DNA of 64,000 nucleotides from the NCBI GenBank assembly GCA_027045875.1, contig JALUAG010000106.1, forward strand, positions 1 to 64,000. The letters run 5' to 3'. Made by a program: the position numbers and the translations under genes. Positions 11,418-19,530 of the stretch are shown piece after piece (position 1 is the first letter of the stretch; each line of letters begins with the position of its first letter). This DNA comes from Alphaproteobacteria bacterium (GTDB lineage Bacteria > Pseudomonadota > Alphaproteobacteria > Geminicoccales > Geminicoccaceae). The notes under the pieces are model-generated. The model did no database searches. It saw only the letters and a program-made list of their open reading frames with translations, and was not told the origin of the DNA.

Positions 11418-12488
11418 TCATCTCCCCCGCGAATGCAAGTGGCTTATCAGGGCCTCGACATGGGCCACCGGCGTCTGCGGCAGGATGCCGTGGCCGAGAT
11501 TGAAGATGTGCGGCCGGGCCCGGAAGGCGTCGCGGATCCGCGCCACCTCCTCGGCCAGAGGATCTCCGCCCACGAGGAGGGTCACCGGATCGAGATTGCC
11601 CTGCAGCGCCGTGTCACCCGGCAGTGCGTCCCGGGCCCAGCCACAGGGCACCGTGGTGTCGAGGCCGACGCCGGCCGGTCGCACGGCCTCGACGAAGGCC
11701 GGATAGAGGGGGCCGATGCCGCGCGGAAAGGCGATCAGCGGCACACCCGGATGCCGCGCCGCCAGCGCCTCGGCGATGCGGCGGGCGGGCTCGATCACCC
11801 AGCGCCGGGTCTCGCTCTCCGGCAGCACGCCGGCCCAGCTGTCGAAGAGCTGCACGACTTCGGCACCATGGGCGATCTGGGCCGACAGATAGGCGACGAC
11901 GCTGTCGGTCAGGAGCCCGATCAGCCGCTCGAAGAAGGCGGGTTCGGCGAGCGCCGCGCGCCGGGCCGCGAGCCAGTCCTTGGAGCCGCCGCCTTCGAGC
12001 ATGTAGCAGGCGAGGGTCCAGGGCGCGCCGGAAAAGCCGATCAGGGTCACCCGCGGCGGCAGCTCGCGGGCGAGGGTCGCCACCGTTCCGTAGACCGGCC
12101 GCAAACGCTCGTGCAGGCGGTCGGCGTCCAGCCGCGCGAGATCGGCGGGGCCGCGCAGGGGCTCGAGCTTCGGTCCCTCTCCTTCCAGAAAGCGCACTTC
12201 CATGCCGAGGGCGTGCGGCACCACCAGGATGTCGGAGAACAGGATCGCCGCGTCGAGCGGGAAGCGCCGCAGCGGCTGCAAGGTGACCTCGACCGCGAGC
12301 TCGGGCGTGTAGCAGAGCTCCAGAAAGCCCGACACCCGGGCCCGCACCTCGCGGTACTCCGGCAGATAGCGTCCCGCCTGCCGCATCAGCCACAGGGGGG
12401 GCGGATCGAGCACCCGACCGGCGAGCACTTCGAGGACGGGCTTGGCGACCCGTTGTGCGCGCTTTTCCAAACCCTCTTCCTTCCTCAT
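11418..12488 (-). CDS. hemE: Uroporphyrinogen decarboxylase HemE
   Basis: HemE decarboxylates the four acetate side chains of uroporphyrinogen III to give coproporphyrinogen III. The 356-residue protein shows the PROSITE-type signature PPLWLMRQAGRYLPEYR at about residues 29-45, with catalytic Arg and Tyr, the ILFSDILVVPHALG segment near 82-95 with the catalytic Asp, and the GFSGAPWT motif. Length is typical. It flanks the gene-free stretch 12489-12842, as hemE flanks the chromosomal origin in Caulobacter. Confidence 0.97.
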   Translation of the reverse strand: MRKEEGLEKRAQRVAKPVLEVLAGRVLDPPPLWLMRQAGRYLPEYREVRARVSGFLELCYTPELAVEVTLQPLRRFPLDAAILFSDILVVPHALGMEVRFLEGEGPKLEPLRGPADLARLDADRLHERLRPVYGTVATLARELPPRVTLIGFSGAPWTLACYMLEGGGSKDWLAARRAALAEPAFFERLIGLLTDSVVAYLSAQIAHGAEVVQLFDSWAGVLPESETRRWVIEPARRIAEALAARHPGVPLIAFPRGIGPLYPAFVEAVRPAGVGLDTTVPCGWARDALPGDTALQGNLDPVTLLVGGDPLAEEVARIRDAFRARPHIFNLGHGILPQTPVAHVEALISHLHSRGR

Positions 12489-12842
12489 TCTTTCTTAATT
12501 CCCGATGGGAGATGTAGCAGATGGAAGGGGAAATGTGGGGATTCCGTTTCGTCCCCAGACTGCTGCACAGACCGGGACCGGCGACCGCGGACGGCGCGCG
12601 ATGTCGAAAAGAATCTTGAAATCGCACGGGCGAAGGACGACTCTCGGGGGCGAGCCGCGGTTGGGGAAAGCGTGGAAAACCGGAGCCCGTGCGGCGCCGC
12701 GCGCAGTCTTCCACCGGGGCGGGACAAGCCGGGCCGCGTGGGAAAGACGGGGTCTGTGGGGCGGACCGGAGGGGATGTCTTCCACCGGCGCCGATCCGTC
12801 CCCGTTCCTCCCCCGGTTGTGCACAGGCTGAGGGCGGAGACG
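12489..12842. other. Putative chromosomal origin of replication (oriC)
   Basis: A 354-base stretch without a convincing gene, between divergent hemE and ppsR. In Caulobacter crescentus and Rickettsia the origin lies between hemE and the DUF299 gene (RP001/CC0001), the same arrangement. The hemE-proximal 60 bases are relatively AT-rich. DnaA-box-like 9-mers (consensus TTATCCACA) are scattered through it: TTTTCCACG (minus, 12671-12679) and TTGTGCACA (12817-12825), each with two mismatches, and TCTTCCACC at 12707-12715 and 12778-12786, ATCCCCACA (minus, 12534-12542) and TTTCCCACG (minus, 12737-12745) with three. Synteny is the main evidence; the boxes are degenerate. Promoters of hemE and ppsR must also lie here. 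Confidence 0.7.
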
Positions 12843-13727
12843 GTGCGGCTCCATCTCCATCTCATTTCCGATTCCACCGGGGAGACGGTGACCACCGTCG
12901 CCCGCGCCGCCGTCTCCCAGTTCGACGACGTGGTGCCGGTGGAGCACGTATGGTTCTTCGTCCGCACCACGGGCCAGCTCGAGCGCATCCTCCGCATCGT
13001 CGAGGCGCTGCCGGGCCTCGTCATCTACACCCTGGTCTCCCCCGAACTCCGCCACCAGCTCCAGGAACATTGCCGACAGCGGGGCATTCCCTGCGTGGCG
13101 GTGCTCGATTCCGTGATGCAGACCCTGAGCATGCTGGTGGGCACCGCCGGCCGGCCCAAGGTGGGCCGCCAGCACATGATGGACGACAGCTATTTCTCCC
13201 GCATCGAGGCGATGGATTTCGCCATGCGGCACGACGACGGGCAGTTCAGCGAGGAGCTGGAGCAGGCCGACGTGGTGCTGGTGGGCGTCTCCCGCACCTC
13301 GAAGACGCCCACCTGCGTCTATCTCGCCAACCGCGGCGTCAAGGCCGCCAACGTGCCGCTGGTGCCGGATCTGCCGCAGCTCCCGATCCTCGAACGGCTG
13401 CGCCATCCGCTGATCGTCGGTCTCACCATCAAGCCCGAGGCCCTGGTGGAGATCCGCCGCAGCCGTCAGCGAATCATGGGGCTCGACGAGACCGCGCCCG
13501 GCCGCTACGGGCGGGACTATGTGGACGTGGAGAAGATCCGCCGGGAGATCGTCGAAGCCCGTCGACTGTTCGCCCGCCATCGCTGGCCCGAGATCGACGT
13601 CACCCGCCGCTCGGTGGAGGAGACGGCCGCCGCGATCTACCAGATGCTCCAGGCCCGTCGCCAGCCCGAGCTCGCGGCCCTGGGCGCCGAGGTGCCGGGG
13701 CCGGGGATCACCGAGGAGGGACACTGA
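12843..13727 (+). CDS. ppsR: Bifunctional kinase/phosphorylase regulator (DUF299, PpsR/PDRP type)
   Basis: DUF299 proteins reversibly phosphorylate a threonine of pyruvate-phosphate dikinase or PEP synthase, with ADP as donor and Pi as acceptor in the reverse reaction. From the GTG at 12843, preceded by AGGGCGGAG, the protein is 294 residues and begins MRLHLHLISDSTGETV, the family N-terminus. The P-loop VGVSRTSKTPTCVYLA lies at about residues 147-162. An in-frame GTG at 12819 is an alternative start. This is the RP001 homologue that flanks the alphaproteobacterial origin. Confidence 0.92.
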   Translation: MRLHLHLISDSTGETVTTVARAAVSQFDDVVPVEHVWFFVRTTGQLERILRIVEALPGLVIYTLVSPELRHQLQEHCRQRGIPCVAVLDSVMQTLSMLVGTAGRPKVGRQHMMDDSYFSRIEAMDFAMRHDDGQFSEELEQADVVLVGVSRTSKTPTCVYLANRGVKAANVPLVPDLPQLPILERLRHPLIVGLTIKPEALVEIRRSRQRIMGLDETAPGRYGRDYVDVEKIRREIVEARRLFARHRWPEIDVTRRSVEETAAAIYQMLQARRQPELAALGAEVPGPGITEEGH

Positions 13728-13742
13728 CGCGATGCGGCGGCG

Positions 13743-14501
13743 ATGAGGTCGCGGGTCACCTCGCGCGCCACCCGGCGCCAGCGGCGCCGCCGGTTCCTGC
13801 TGGCCCTCGTGGGCGGCGCTGGCACCGTCGCCCTCCTTCTCCTCGTGGTGATGATGGCCTACGAGACGGGGCTTTCCCAGGACGCCGCCGAGCGCGAGCG
13901 TCTGCGGGCGGATCTGCAGCGGCTCAAGGAGGTCAACCGCATCCTCAACGAGAAGCTGGCCACCACGCAGGAACGGCTCGAGGGGCTGGCCAAGACCTAC
14001 GCCGAGCTGCGGGCCGCCTACGAGGAGAAGACCGTCCGGGGCGAGCTCGCGGCCCTGGTCGCCCTCCTCGAACGGCGCATGGAGGAAGGGATCCCCGCCG
14101 AGCGGCTGGCCTTCCTGTTGCGCAACGCGACCGCCGATGCGGGCTGCGAGAGCGAGGTGGAGACGGCGCGTCTGTTCGTGGCCGTACCCCTGGCCCGCGG
14201 CCAGCGCACGAGCGCCAGCCTCGCCGGGGGCCGGATCGCCCTCGCCGTCGAAGGCCAGCCGGCACGGGACGAAGGCGGCCGACCCGAGGCCTGGTTCGAT
14301 CCGGCGGCGCCGGTGCGTGCCACCCTGACCCTGATCGACGGGCGCCGCGAGCGCTTCGAGGGGGTGCTCCCGGCCACCTACCGGCTGCTCCTCGAGGGGC
14401 GGGAATACCGCCTCGTCCTGCAGGCCGCGGCCCGGCGCGGCTTCCTCGAGGTGGCGCTCCAGCGCTGCGGCACCGCGGTGGCGGAACCGGCCACCGAATG
14501 A
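13743..14501 (+). CDS. Single-pass membrane protein with coiled coil, unknown
   Basis: A 252-residue protein with a strongly basic N-terminus (RRQRRRR), one membrane helix at about residues 18-40, and a charged helical region at about 46-115 (ERERLRADLQRLKEVNRILNEK...) likely to form a coiled coil. The C-terminal half is mixed alpha/beta with two cysteines. No catalytic motif or named family was recognised. It starts 16 bases after ppsR, so it may be co-transcribed with it. Topology suggests a cytoplasmic N-terminus and a periplasmic body. Confidence 0.7.
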   Translation: MRSRVTSRATRRQRRRRFLLALVGGAGTVALLLLVVMMAYETGLSQDAAERERLRADLQRLKEVNRILNEKLATTQERLEGLAKTYAELRAAYEEKTVRGELAALVALLERRMEEGIPAERLAFLLRNATADAGCESEVETARLFVAVPLARGQRTSASLAGGRIALAVEGQPARDEGGRPEAWFDPAAPVRATLTLIDGRRERFEGVLPATYRLLLEGREYRLVLQAAARRGFLEVALQRCGTAVAEPATE

Positions 14502-14507
14502 CCCCGG

Positions 14508-15635
14508 TCAGCCACCCGCGAGGAAGCGCCGGAGGGCGGCGTTGCAGGCCTCGGCCTTCTCCATGTGGGCGAGATGCCCGCACTCCTCGAGGATGGTGAC
14601 GGCGACGCCTTCCGGCAGGCCCTCCGCCTGGCGGGCCGGCAGGATGCGGTCCTCCCTCCCCCACAGCACCTGCACCGGCATCGGCAGCTCCGCGAGGCGG
14701 TCGCGCAGCAGGATCCGCTGGCGGCCGCCGCCGAAACATCGTTCGCGGATCTTCGCGAGCGCCTCGGGCACGCCGTCGAGACGCTTGTAGCGCAGCACCT
14801 CCTCCACCATTTCGCGGCCGATCATGGTCGGATCCCGGACCAGCATCTCCAGCACCGGCCGCAGCTTCTTCGCCCGCCGTTCGCGCAGGAAGCCCTCGAG
14901 ATAGGCGTCCGCGATCTCCTCGCCGAAGCCGGCCGGGGCCACCAGGGTCAGGCTCGCCACCCGCCCGGGCCGATCGAGGGCGAAGCGAAGCGCCACCGCC
15001 CCGCCCAGACTGTGGCCCACGAGATGGACCCGGGAAAGCCCGAGGGTGTCGAGGAACGCCGCCACCGCCTCCGCGAGTTCCTCGAGATCGCCGCGGGCGA
15101 TCCGCTTGTCGGAGCCGCCGTGGCCGGGAAGGTCGAGGGCCAGGGTCCGACGTTCGCCCGCGAGCGCCTCCTGGTTGAGGCTCCAGCTCGTGAGATCGCC
15201 CCCGAACCCGTGGAGGAAGAGGACGGGCGGTCCCTCCCCCTCGCCCACCTCCAGATAGCGGATCCGTCGCCCACCCGCCTCCAGGGTGGCGGGTTCGGGC
15301 GCGGCCTCCGCCTTGCGGGCGGCCAGCGCCTCCGCGAAGCGGGCCTCGAACTCGGCGACGAAGCGGTCGATCGCCTCCTCGTGCACGGACGCGGGTGCCA
15401 GCACGGCGAGCAGCGCGCCCACCGGCAGCGTCTCCCCCTCGCGGGCCACGCGCCGGCGCAGCACGCCCGCCGCCGGACTCTCGAAGACGTTGGCGATCTT
15501 GGAGGTCTCGATCTCCGCGATCTCCTGGCCCCTGGCGACGGTCTCCCCCTCCTCCACGAGCCAGGCGGCCAGCATGCCCTCCTGCATCGCCAGCCCCCAT
15601 TTGGGCATGACGACGGCTTCGATGCCCTCGCTCAT
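14508..15635 (-). CDS. acoC: Acetoin dehydrogenase E2-type subunit: lipoyl domain fused to alpha/beta hydrolase
   Basis: A 375-residue protein with an N-terminal lipoyl domain (lipoylated Lys in EIETSKIANVFES, about residues 41-53) and a C-terminal alpha/beta-hydrolase fold: HGFGGD oxyanion segment, GHSLGGA nucleophile elbow, GREDRI acid and CGHLAHME histidine. This architecture is that of AcoC, the acyltransferase subunit of acetoin dehydrogenase complexes. The usual E1/E3-binding domain and HxxxD acyltransferase core of pyruvate dehydrogenase E2 are absent. Its start overlaps the E1 beta stop by four bases (ATGA). No dihydrolipoamide dehydrogenase gene is present in the window. Confidence 0.85.
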   Translation of the reverse strand: MSEGIEAVVMPKWGLAMQEGMLAAWLVEEGETVARGQEIAEIETSKIANVFESPAAGVLRRRVAREGETLPVGALLAVLAPASVHEEAIDRFVAEFEARFAEALAARKAEAAPEPATLEAGGRRIRYLEVGEGEGPPVLFLHGFGGDLTSWSLNQEALAGERRTLALDLPGHGGSDKRIARGDLEELAEAVAAFLDTLGLSRVHLVGHSLGGAVALRFALDRPGRVASLTLVAPAGFGEEIADAYLEGFLRERRAKKLRPVLEMLVRDPTMIGREMVEEVLRYKRLDGVPEALAKIRERCFGGGRQRILLRDRLAELPMPVQVLWGREDRILPARQAEGLPEGVAVTILEECGHLAHMEKAEACNAALRRFLAGG

Positions 15636-16648
15636 CGCCGCCCGTGTCCGTGGACCTCGCGCACCGCCTCGGCGATGCGGTCGGCGCTCGGGATGTAGAG
15701 GTCCTCGAGCGCCGGCGAGAAGGGGACCGGGGCATGGGGCGCCGTCACCATCCGGACGGGTGCCTCCAGACTTTCGAAGGCCTCCTGGGCGATCAGGGCC
15801 GCGATGTCCGTGGCGACGCTGCAGCGGGGGTGGGCCTCGTCCACCACCACCACGCGGCCGGTCTCGGCGGCGGTCTCGAGCACCGTCTCGCGATCGAGGG
15901 GCGAGGTGGTGCGCAGATCCACCACCGTGCAGGAGATGCCCTCCCCTTCGAGCCGGTCGGCGGCGTCCCGCGCGACATTGACCATCCGGCCGAGGGCGAC
16001 GATGGTGACGTCCTCCCCCTCGCGGACCAGGTTGGCCTCGCCGAAGGGAATGGCGTAGGGCTCGTCCGGCACCTCCGCCTCCTCGTCGTACATCGCCTTG
16101 TGCTCGAAGAACATCACCGGATCGTCGTCGCGGATGGCCTGGATGAGCAGGCCCTTGGCCTCGTAGGCGTTGGACGGGATCGCGACCTTGAGGCCGGGGA
16201 TGTGGGTGAAGATGTTGTAGAGGCACTGGCTGTGCTGGGAGGCGGCCCGGAAACCGGCACCGTACATGGTGCGGATCACCACCGGGGTGGTCGCCTTGCC
16301 GCCGAACATGTAGCGGAACTTGGCCGCCTGGTTGAAGATCTGGTCGAAGCAGACCCCCATGAAATCCACGAACATGAGCTCGGCCACCGGACGCAGGCCG
16401 GTGGCGGCGGCGCCCACCGCGGCGCCGATGAAGGCGCTCTCGGAGATCGGCGTGTCCAGCACCCGCTCGCGGCCGAACTGCGGCATCAGCCCCTTGGTGA
16501 CCCCGAGCGGGCCGCCCCAGGCGTCCTGCTCGCCGGGGGCGCCCATGCCGCCGGCCACGTCCTCGCCCATGACGACGACCGTCGGATCGCGCTCCATCTC
16601 CTGGCGCAGCGCCTCGTTGACGGCCTGACGGAAGCTCTTCTTCGGCAT
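15632..16648 (-). CDS. acoB: Thiamine-dependent dehydrogenase E1 beta subunit (AcoB/PdhB type)
   Basis: The 338-residue E1 beta chain pairs with the E1 alpha chain immediately upstream to decarboxylate a 2-oxo acid or cleave acetoin using thiamine diphosphate. It has the transketolase pyrimidine-binding domain (GEDVAGGMG; ISESAFIGAAVGAA near residues 68-81) and the C-terminal transketolase domain (VVVDEAHPRCSVATDIA). It follows E1 alpha after 12 bases and overlaps the E2 gene by four. The hydrolase-type E2 favours acetoin as substrate, but pyruvate or another 2-oxo acid cannot be excluded. Confidence 0.88.
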   Translation of the reverse strand: MPKKSFRQAVNEALRQEMERDPTVVVMGEDVAGGMGAPGEQDAWGGPLGVTKGLMPQFGRERVLDTPISESAFIGAAVGAAATGLRPVAELMFVDFMGVCFDQIFNQAAKFRYMFGGKATTPVVIRTMYGAGFRAASQHSQCLYNIFTHIPGLKVAIPSNAYEAKGLLIQAIRDDDPVMFFEHKAMYDEEAEVPDEPYAIPFGEANLVREGEDVTIVALGRMVNVARDAADRLEGEGISCTVVDLRTTSPLDRETVLETAAETGRVVVVDEAHPRCSVATDIAALIAQEAFESLEAPVRMVTAPHAPVPFSPALEDLYIPSADRIAEAVREVHGHGRR

Positions 16649-16660
16649 GGCGACCTCCCC

Positions 16661-17629
16661 TCAGTAGGATGCGTAGACGTCGGTGAGGAGATCGGCCTCG
16701 GTCGGATAGCCGGCAGCCTTGGCGTCGCTCACCGCGCGGGCGATCTGCTCCCGCGCCTCGCGGTCGATGGCGTCGAGGTCCGTGGGTTCGAGGAGGCCGG
16801 CCTCGCCGACGCGACGCCGGAACAGCATCAGCGGGTCCTTCTCGGCCTTGAGCCGCTCCACCTCGTCGGGGGCGCGATAGGTGCAGGCGTCACCCTCGAA
16901 ATGGCCGTAGTAACGGCCGAGGCGCACGTGCAGCAGGCTCGGACCACCGCCTTCGCGGGCCCGTTCCACCGCCTCCCGCGCCGCCTCCCAGACGGCGAAG
17001 AAGTCGAAGCCGTCGACCTCCACTCCGGGCATCCCGAAGCCCGCCGCGCGCCCGGTCTGGCTGCCGCCCACCGACCAGGAACTGGCGGTGCTCTCGGCGT
17101 AACCGTTGTCCTCGATCACGAAGATCGCCGGCAGGTTCCACACCTTGGCGAGATTGTAGCTCTCGAGCGTCGTGCCCTGGTTGGAGCCGCCGTCGCCGAC
17201 GAAGGCCACCGCCACGCCGCCGGTGCCGAGGGTCTTGGCGGCCAGCGCCGCGCCGCAGATGAGCGGTGGCCCGCCGCCCACGATGCCGTTGGCCCCCATC
17301 ATGCCCTTCTCGAGATCGGCGATGTGCATCGACCCGCCCTTGCCGGCGCAGAGCCCTTCGCGCTTGCCGAAGATCTCGAGCATCATCGCCCGCGGATCGC
17401 AGCCCTTGGCGATGCAGTGGCCGTGGCCGCGGTGGGTGGAGGCGATGCGGTCGCGATCATCGAGATGCATGCACATGCCGACCGCCGAGGCCTCCTCGCC
17501 GGCGTAGAGGTGCACGAACCCCGGAATGTTGCCGGCCGCGAATTCCTCGTGGACGGCGTCCTCGAACTCGCGGATGAGGCGCATCCGCCGATAGGCCTCG
17601 AGCAGATCCTCGCGACTGAGCTGCATCAC
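16661..17629 (-). CDS. acoA: Thiamine-dependent dehydrogenase E1 alpha subunit (AcoA/PdhA type)
   Basis: The 322-residue E1 alpha chain carries the thiamine diphosphate-binding motif GDGGSNQGTTLESYNLAKVW at about residues 141-160, the HRGHGHCIAKG segment and KGGSMHIAD typical of E1 alpha proteins. It is first in a leftward three-gene operon (E1 alpha, E1 beta, E2). The ATG is preceded by AGGGGAGGTCGTG, a good ribosome-binding site. Family length is about 320-330 residues, so it is complete. Confidence 0.88.
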   Translation of the reverse strand: MMQLSREDLLEAYRRMRLIREFEDAVHEEFAAGNIPGFVHLYAGEEASAVGMCMHLDDRDRIASTHRGHGHCIAKGCDPRAMMLEIFGKREGLCAGKGGSMHIADLEKGMMGANGIVGGGPPLICGAALAAKTLGTGGVAVAFVGDGGSNQGTTLESYNLAKVWNLPAIFVIEDNGYAESTASSWSVGGSQTGRAAGFGMPGVEVDGFDFFAVWEAAREAVERAREGGGPSLLHVRLGRYYGHFEGDACTYRAPDEVERLKAEKDPLMLFRRRVGEAGLLEPTDLDAIDREAREQIARAVSDAKAAGYPTEADLLTDVYASY

Positions 17630-17747
17630 GACCTCCCCTGATCGTCGTCGGACGGCGGTCGTCGGCCGCCGCCGTTCCGTTTGTCTTTCGGGGCAGGGTG
17701 ATCAGCGCAACCGGAGCTGTCAAGAAGCTTCCGGGACATGCTACCGG

Positions 17748-17777
17748 CCCGCCGCCGGGACCGCCCCCGGCGGCGGG
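17748..17777 (-). terminator. Strong GC hairpin downstream of the 94-residue gene
   Basis: CCCGCCGCCGGG (17748-17759) and CCCGGCGGCGGG (17766-17777) form a perfect 12-pair stem with a 6-base loop, 24 bases beyond the stop of the leftward small gene and upstream of acoA. No T-tract follows on the minus strand, so termination would be non-canonical or Rho-assisted. Confidence 0.4.
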
Positions 17778-17801
17778 AGCCGGGCCGGAGCCGGCGGCGG
17801 T

Positions 17802-18086
17802 TCAGACCCGGCCGATGCCCTCCCGGATGGCGTCGAGCTTGAGATCGTGCCGCAGGGCGACGAGCGCCACTTCCATCTGTTCGGACCACTGTTCCGGCGT
17901 GAGCCCCCAGCGTTCGAGCTCCTCCCGGTCCGCGTCCTCGGGGCGGTGCGGCCGGTCCACATAGGCGATCCCCTGCTCGTACTTGGCACGGGCGAAGGAG
18001 CCCTCCGGCAGCAGTTCCTCGGCCAGCCGGTCCGGATCCTCGGCCAGGGCCGTTCGCAGATCCTCGAGCCTGACCAATACGGGCAT
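17802..18086 (-). CDS. Small acidic protein, unknown
   Basis: A 94-residue, strongly acidic, largely helical protein (for example DREELERWGLTPEQWSEQMEVALV) with no cysteines, signal peptide or membrane segment. No family was recognised. It stands alone on the minus strand, divergent from the secreted 130-residue protein, and is followed by a strong hairpin. Codon use is the same GC-rich pattern as its neighbours. Confidence 0.6.
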   Translation of the reverse strand: MPVLVRLEDLRTALAEDPDRLAEELLPEGSFARAKYEQGIAYVDRPHRPEDADREELERWGLTPEQWSEQMEVALVALRHDLKLDAIREGIGRV

Positions 18087-18208
18087 GACGATCCTCCCTC
18101 GGCGGTGATCACGAGCGCTTTACAGCGGGCGGCCCCCTCGACATGCTGAACGGGGCGCCAATCTGCATTATGCCATCGACCGGGCATCCGACGAAAGGGA
18201 GGTGCGGC

Positions 18209-18601
18209 ATGCGGACGGGTTTCCCGACCTTTCTCCTGGGCGCGCTGCTGCTGGCCGCGCCGGCCTCGGCCGGGGAGGCGGATGTCGTCGATGCCCGGGC
18301 GCGCCGGACCGCCGACGGAAGCTGGCGGTTCGAGGTCACCGTGCGCCACGCCGATACCGGCTGGGAGCATTATGCCGACGAATGGGAGGTGCTGGCTCCG
18401 GACGGCACCCTCCTCGGGGAGCGCGTCCTGCTCCATCCGCATGTCGAGGAGCAGCCCTTCACCCGTGCCCTCTCGGGGGTGGAGATCCCGCCGGGGGTGA
18501 ACCGGGTGCGGATCCGCGCCCACGACAGTGTCCACGGCTACGGAGGGCGGGAGCTCGTCCTCGAGCTGCGCCGAGGCGCGGTGGCGACGGAGGATCGATG
18601 A
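18209..18601 (+). CDS. Secreted beta-rich protein, unknown
   Basis: A 130-residue protein with a signal peptide (MRTGFPTFLLGALLLAAPASAGE; likely cleavage after ASA, about residue 21), then a beta-rich domain (WRFEVTVRHADTGWEHYADEW... VRIRAHDSVHGYGGREL). The ATG at 18209 is chosen because AAGGGAGG lies just upstream; the frame is open to 18143. Its stop overlaps the amidohydrolase start (ATGATG), so the two are translationally coupled. Predicted periplasmic; function not recognised. Confidence 0.75.
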   Translation: MRTGFPTFLLGALLLAAPASAGEADVVDARARRTADGSWRFEVTVRHADTGWEHYADEWEVLAPDGTLLGERVLLHPHVEEQPFTRALSGVEIPPGVNRVRIRAHDSVHGYGGRELVLELRRGAVATEDR

Positions 18602-19467
18602 TGCCGGAGATGCCGATCGTCGACAGCCACGTCCATTTCTGGGATCCGGCGCGGCTGCCGCTGCCCTGGCTCGAGGGTCTGCCGGAACTGAACCGTCGTT
18701 TCCTGCCCGAGGATTTCGCGGCCGCCGCCGGCGACCTCGAGGTGGCGGCGATGGTCTTTCTCGAATGCGACGTGGCACCCGGCCGTCATCGCGAGGAGCT
18801 CGCCTTCGTGGCCGGGCTGGCGGCGGAAGAGCCGCGCATCGCCGCCTTCGTCCCCCACGCGCCCCTCGAGCGCGGTGCGGCGGTGGAGGAGGACCTCGCC
18901 GCGCTCGCGGCCGATCCGCGGGTGCGGGGCGTGCGCCGGCTGCTGCAGCAGGAGCGCGATCCCGCCTTCTGCCTGCGGCCCCCCTTCCTCGAGGGGGTGC
19001 GGTTGCTGCCGCGCTTCGATCTCCATTTCGAGATCACCGTCTACCACCATCAGATGGAGAGCGTGGTGCGCCTCGTGGAAGCCTGCCCGGAGGTGCGTTT
19101 CGTGCTCGACCACGGCGGCAAGCCGGGCATCGGCGCCGGGCTGTTCGAGCCCTGGGCGACCCACGTCCGGCGCCTCGCCGCTCTTCCCAACATCGTCTGC
19201 AAGCTGTCGGGGCTCGTCACCGAGGCCGACCATCATCGCTGGCGGGAGGAGGAGATCCGCCCCTACATCGACCATCTGCTGACCTGTTTCGGCGCCGATC
19301 GGGTGATGTTCGGCGGCGACTGGCCGGTGGTCACCCTGGCCGCCTCCTATCGTCGCTGGGTGGAGATCGTCGATCGCGCGCTCGCGGGGGCCGATGCCGG
19401 GGACCGGCGCCGCATCTGGCAGGACAATGCGCGGCGGGTGTACCGTCTGGCAGAGGGCCGTGACTAA
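18598..19467 (+). CDS. Amidohydrolase family protein (2-pyrone-4,6-dicarboxylate lactonase-like)
   Basis: A 289-residue TIM-barrel amidohydrolase of the Amidohydro_2 type. It has the N-terminal metal-binding VDSHVHFWDP (about residues 7-16), FVLDHGGKPGIG near 167-178 and the C-terminal FGGDWPVV near 241-248. These match the COG3618 group (lactonases acting on sugar- or aromatic-derived lactones). Substrate cannot be fixed from sequence. It overlaps the preceding secreted protein gene and is followed by a short hairpin with a T-rich tail. Confidence 0.85.
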   Translation: MMPEMPIVDSHVHFWDPARLPLPWLEGLPELNRRFLPEDFAAAAGDLEVAAMVFLECDVAPGRHREELAFVAGLAAEEPRIAAFVPHAPLERGAAVEEDLAALAADPRVRGVRRLLQQERDPAFCLRPPFLEGVRLLPRFDLHFEITVYHHQMESVVRLVEACPEVRFVLDHGGKPGIGAGLFEPWATHVRRLAALPNIVCKLSGLVTEADHHRWREEEIRPYIDHLLTCFGADRVMFGGDWPVVTLAASYRRWVEIVDRALAGADAGDRRRIWQDNARRVYRLAEGRD

Positions 19468-19474
19468 CCTCTTC

Positions 19475-19492
19475 GTTCGGAAGCGAACTTTT
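19475..19492 (+). terminator. Probable intrinsic terminator after amidohydrolase
   Basis: GTTCG-GAAG-CGAAC forms a 5-pair stem with a 4-base loop, immediately followed by TTTTCGTTT, 8 bases after the amidohydrolase stop. The stem is short but position and T-rich tail are right. Confidence 0.45.
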
Positions 19493-19495
19493 CGT

Positions 19496-19524
19496 TTGAC
19501 CTTCCGGTTGTATCGACGCATCAT
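19496..19524 (+). promoter_or_regulatory. Possible sigma70-type promoter
   Basis: TTGACC (19496-19501), a 17-base spacer and CATCAT (19519-19524) resemble a housekeeping promoter (5/6 and 4/6 matches). It lies right after the terminator hairpin and would start transcription into the hairpin-rich region near 19531. Confidence 0.4.
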
Positions 19525-19530
19525 GCGAAA

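Noticed and set aside
12505-12831. A 108-codon plus-strand ORF within the putative oriC
   Set aside because: No family similarity, atypical composition for the window, and it would occupy the syntenic origin position. Judged spurious.
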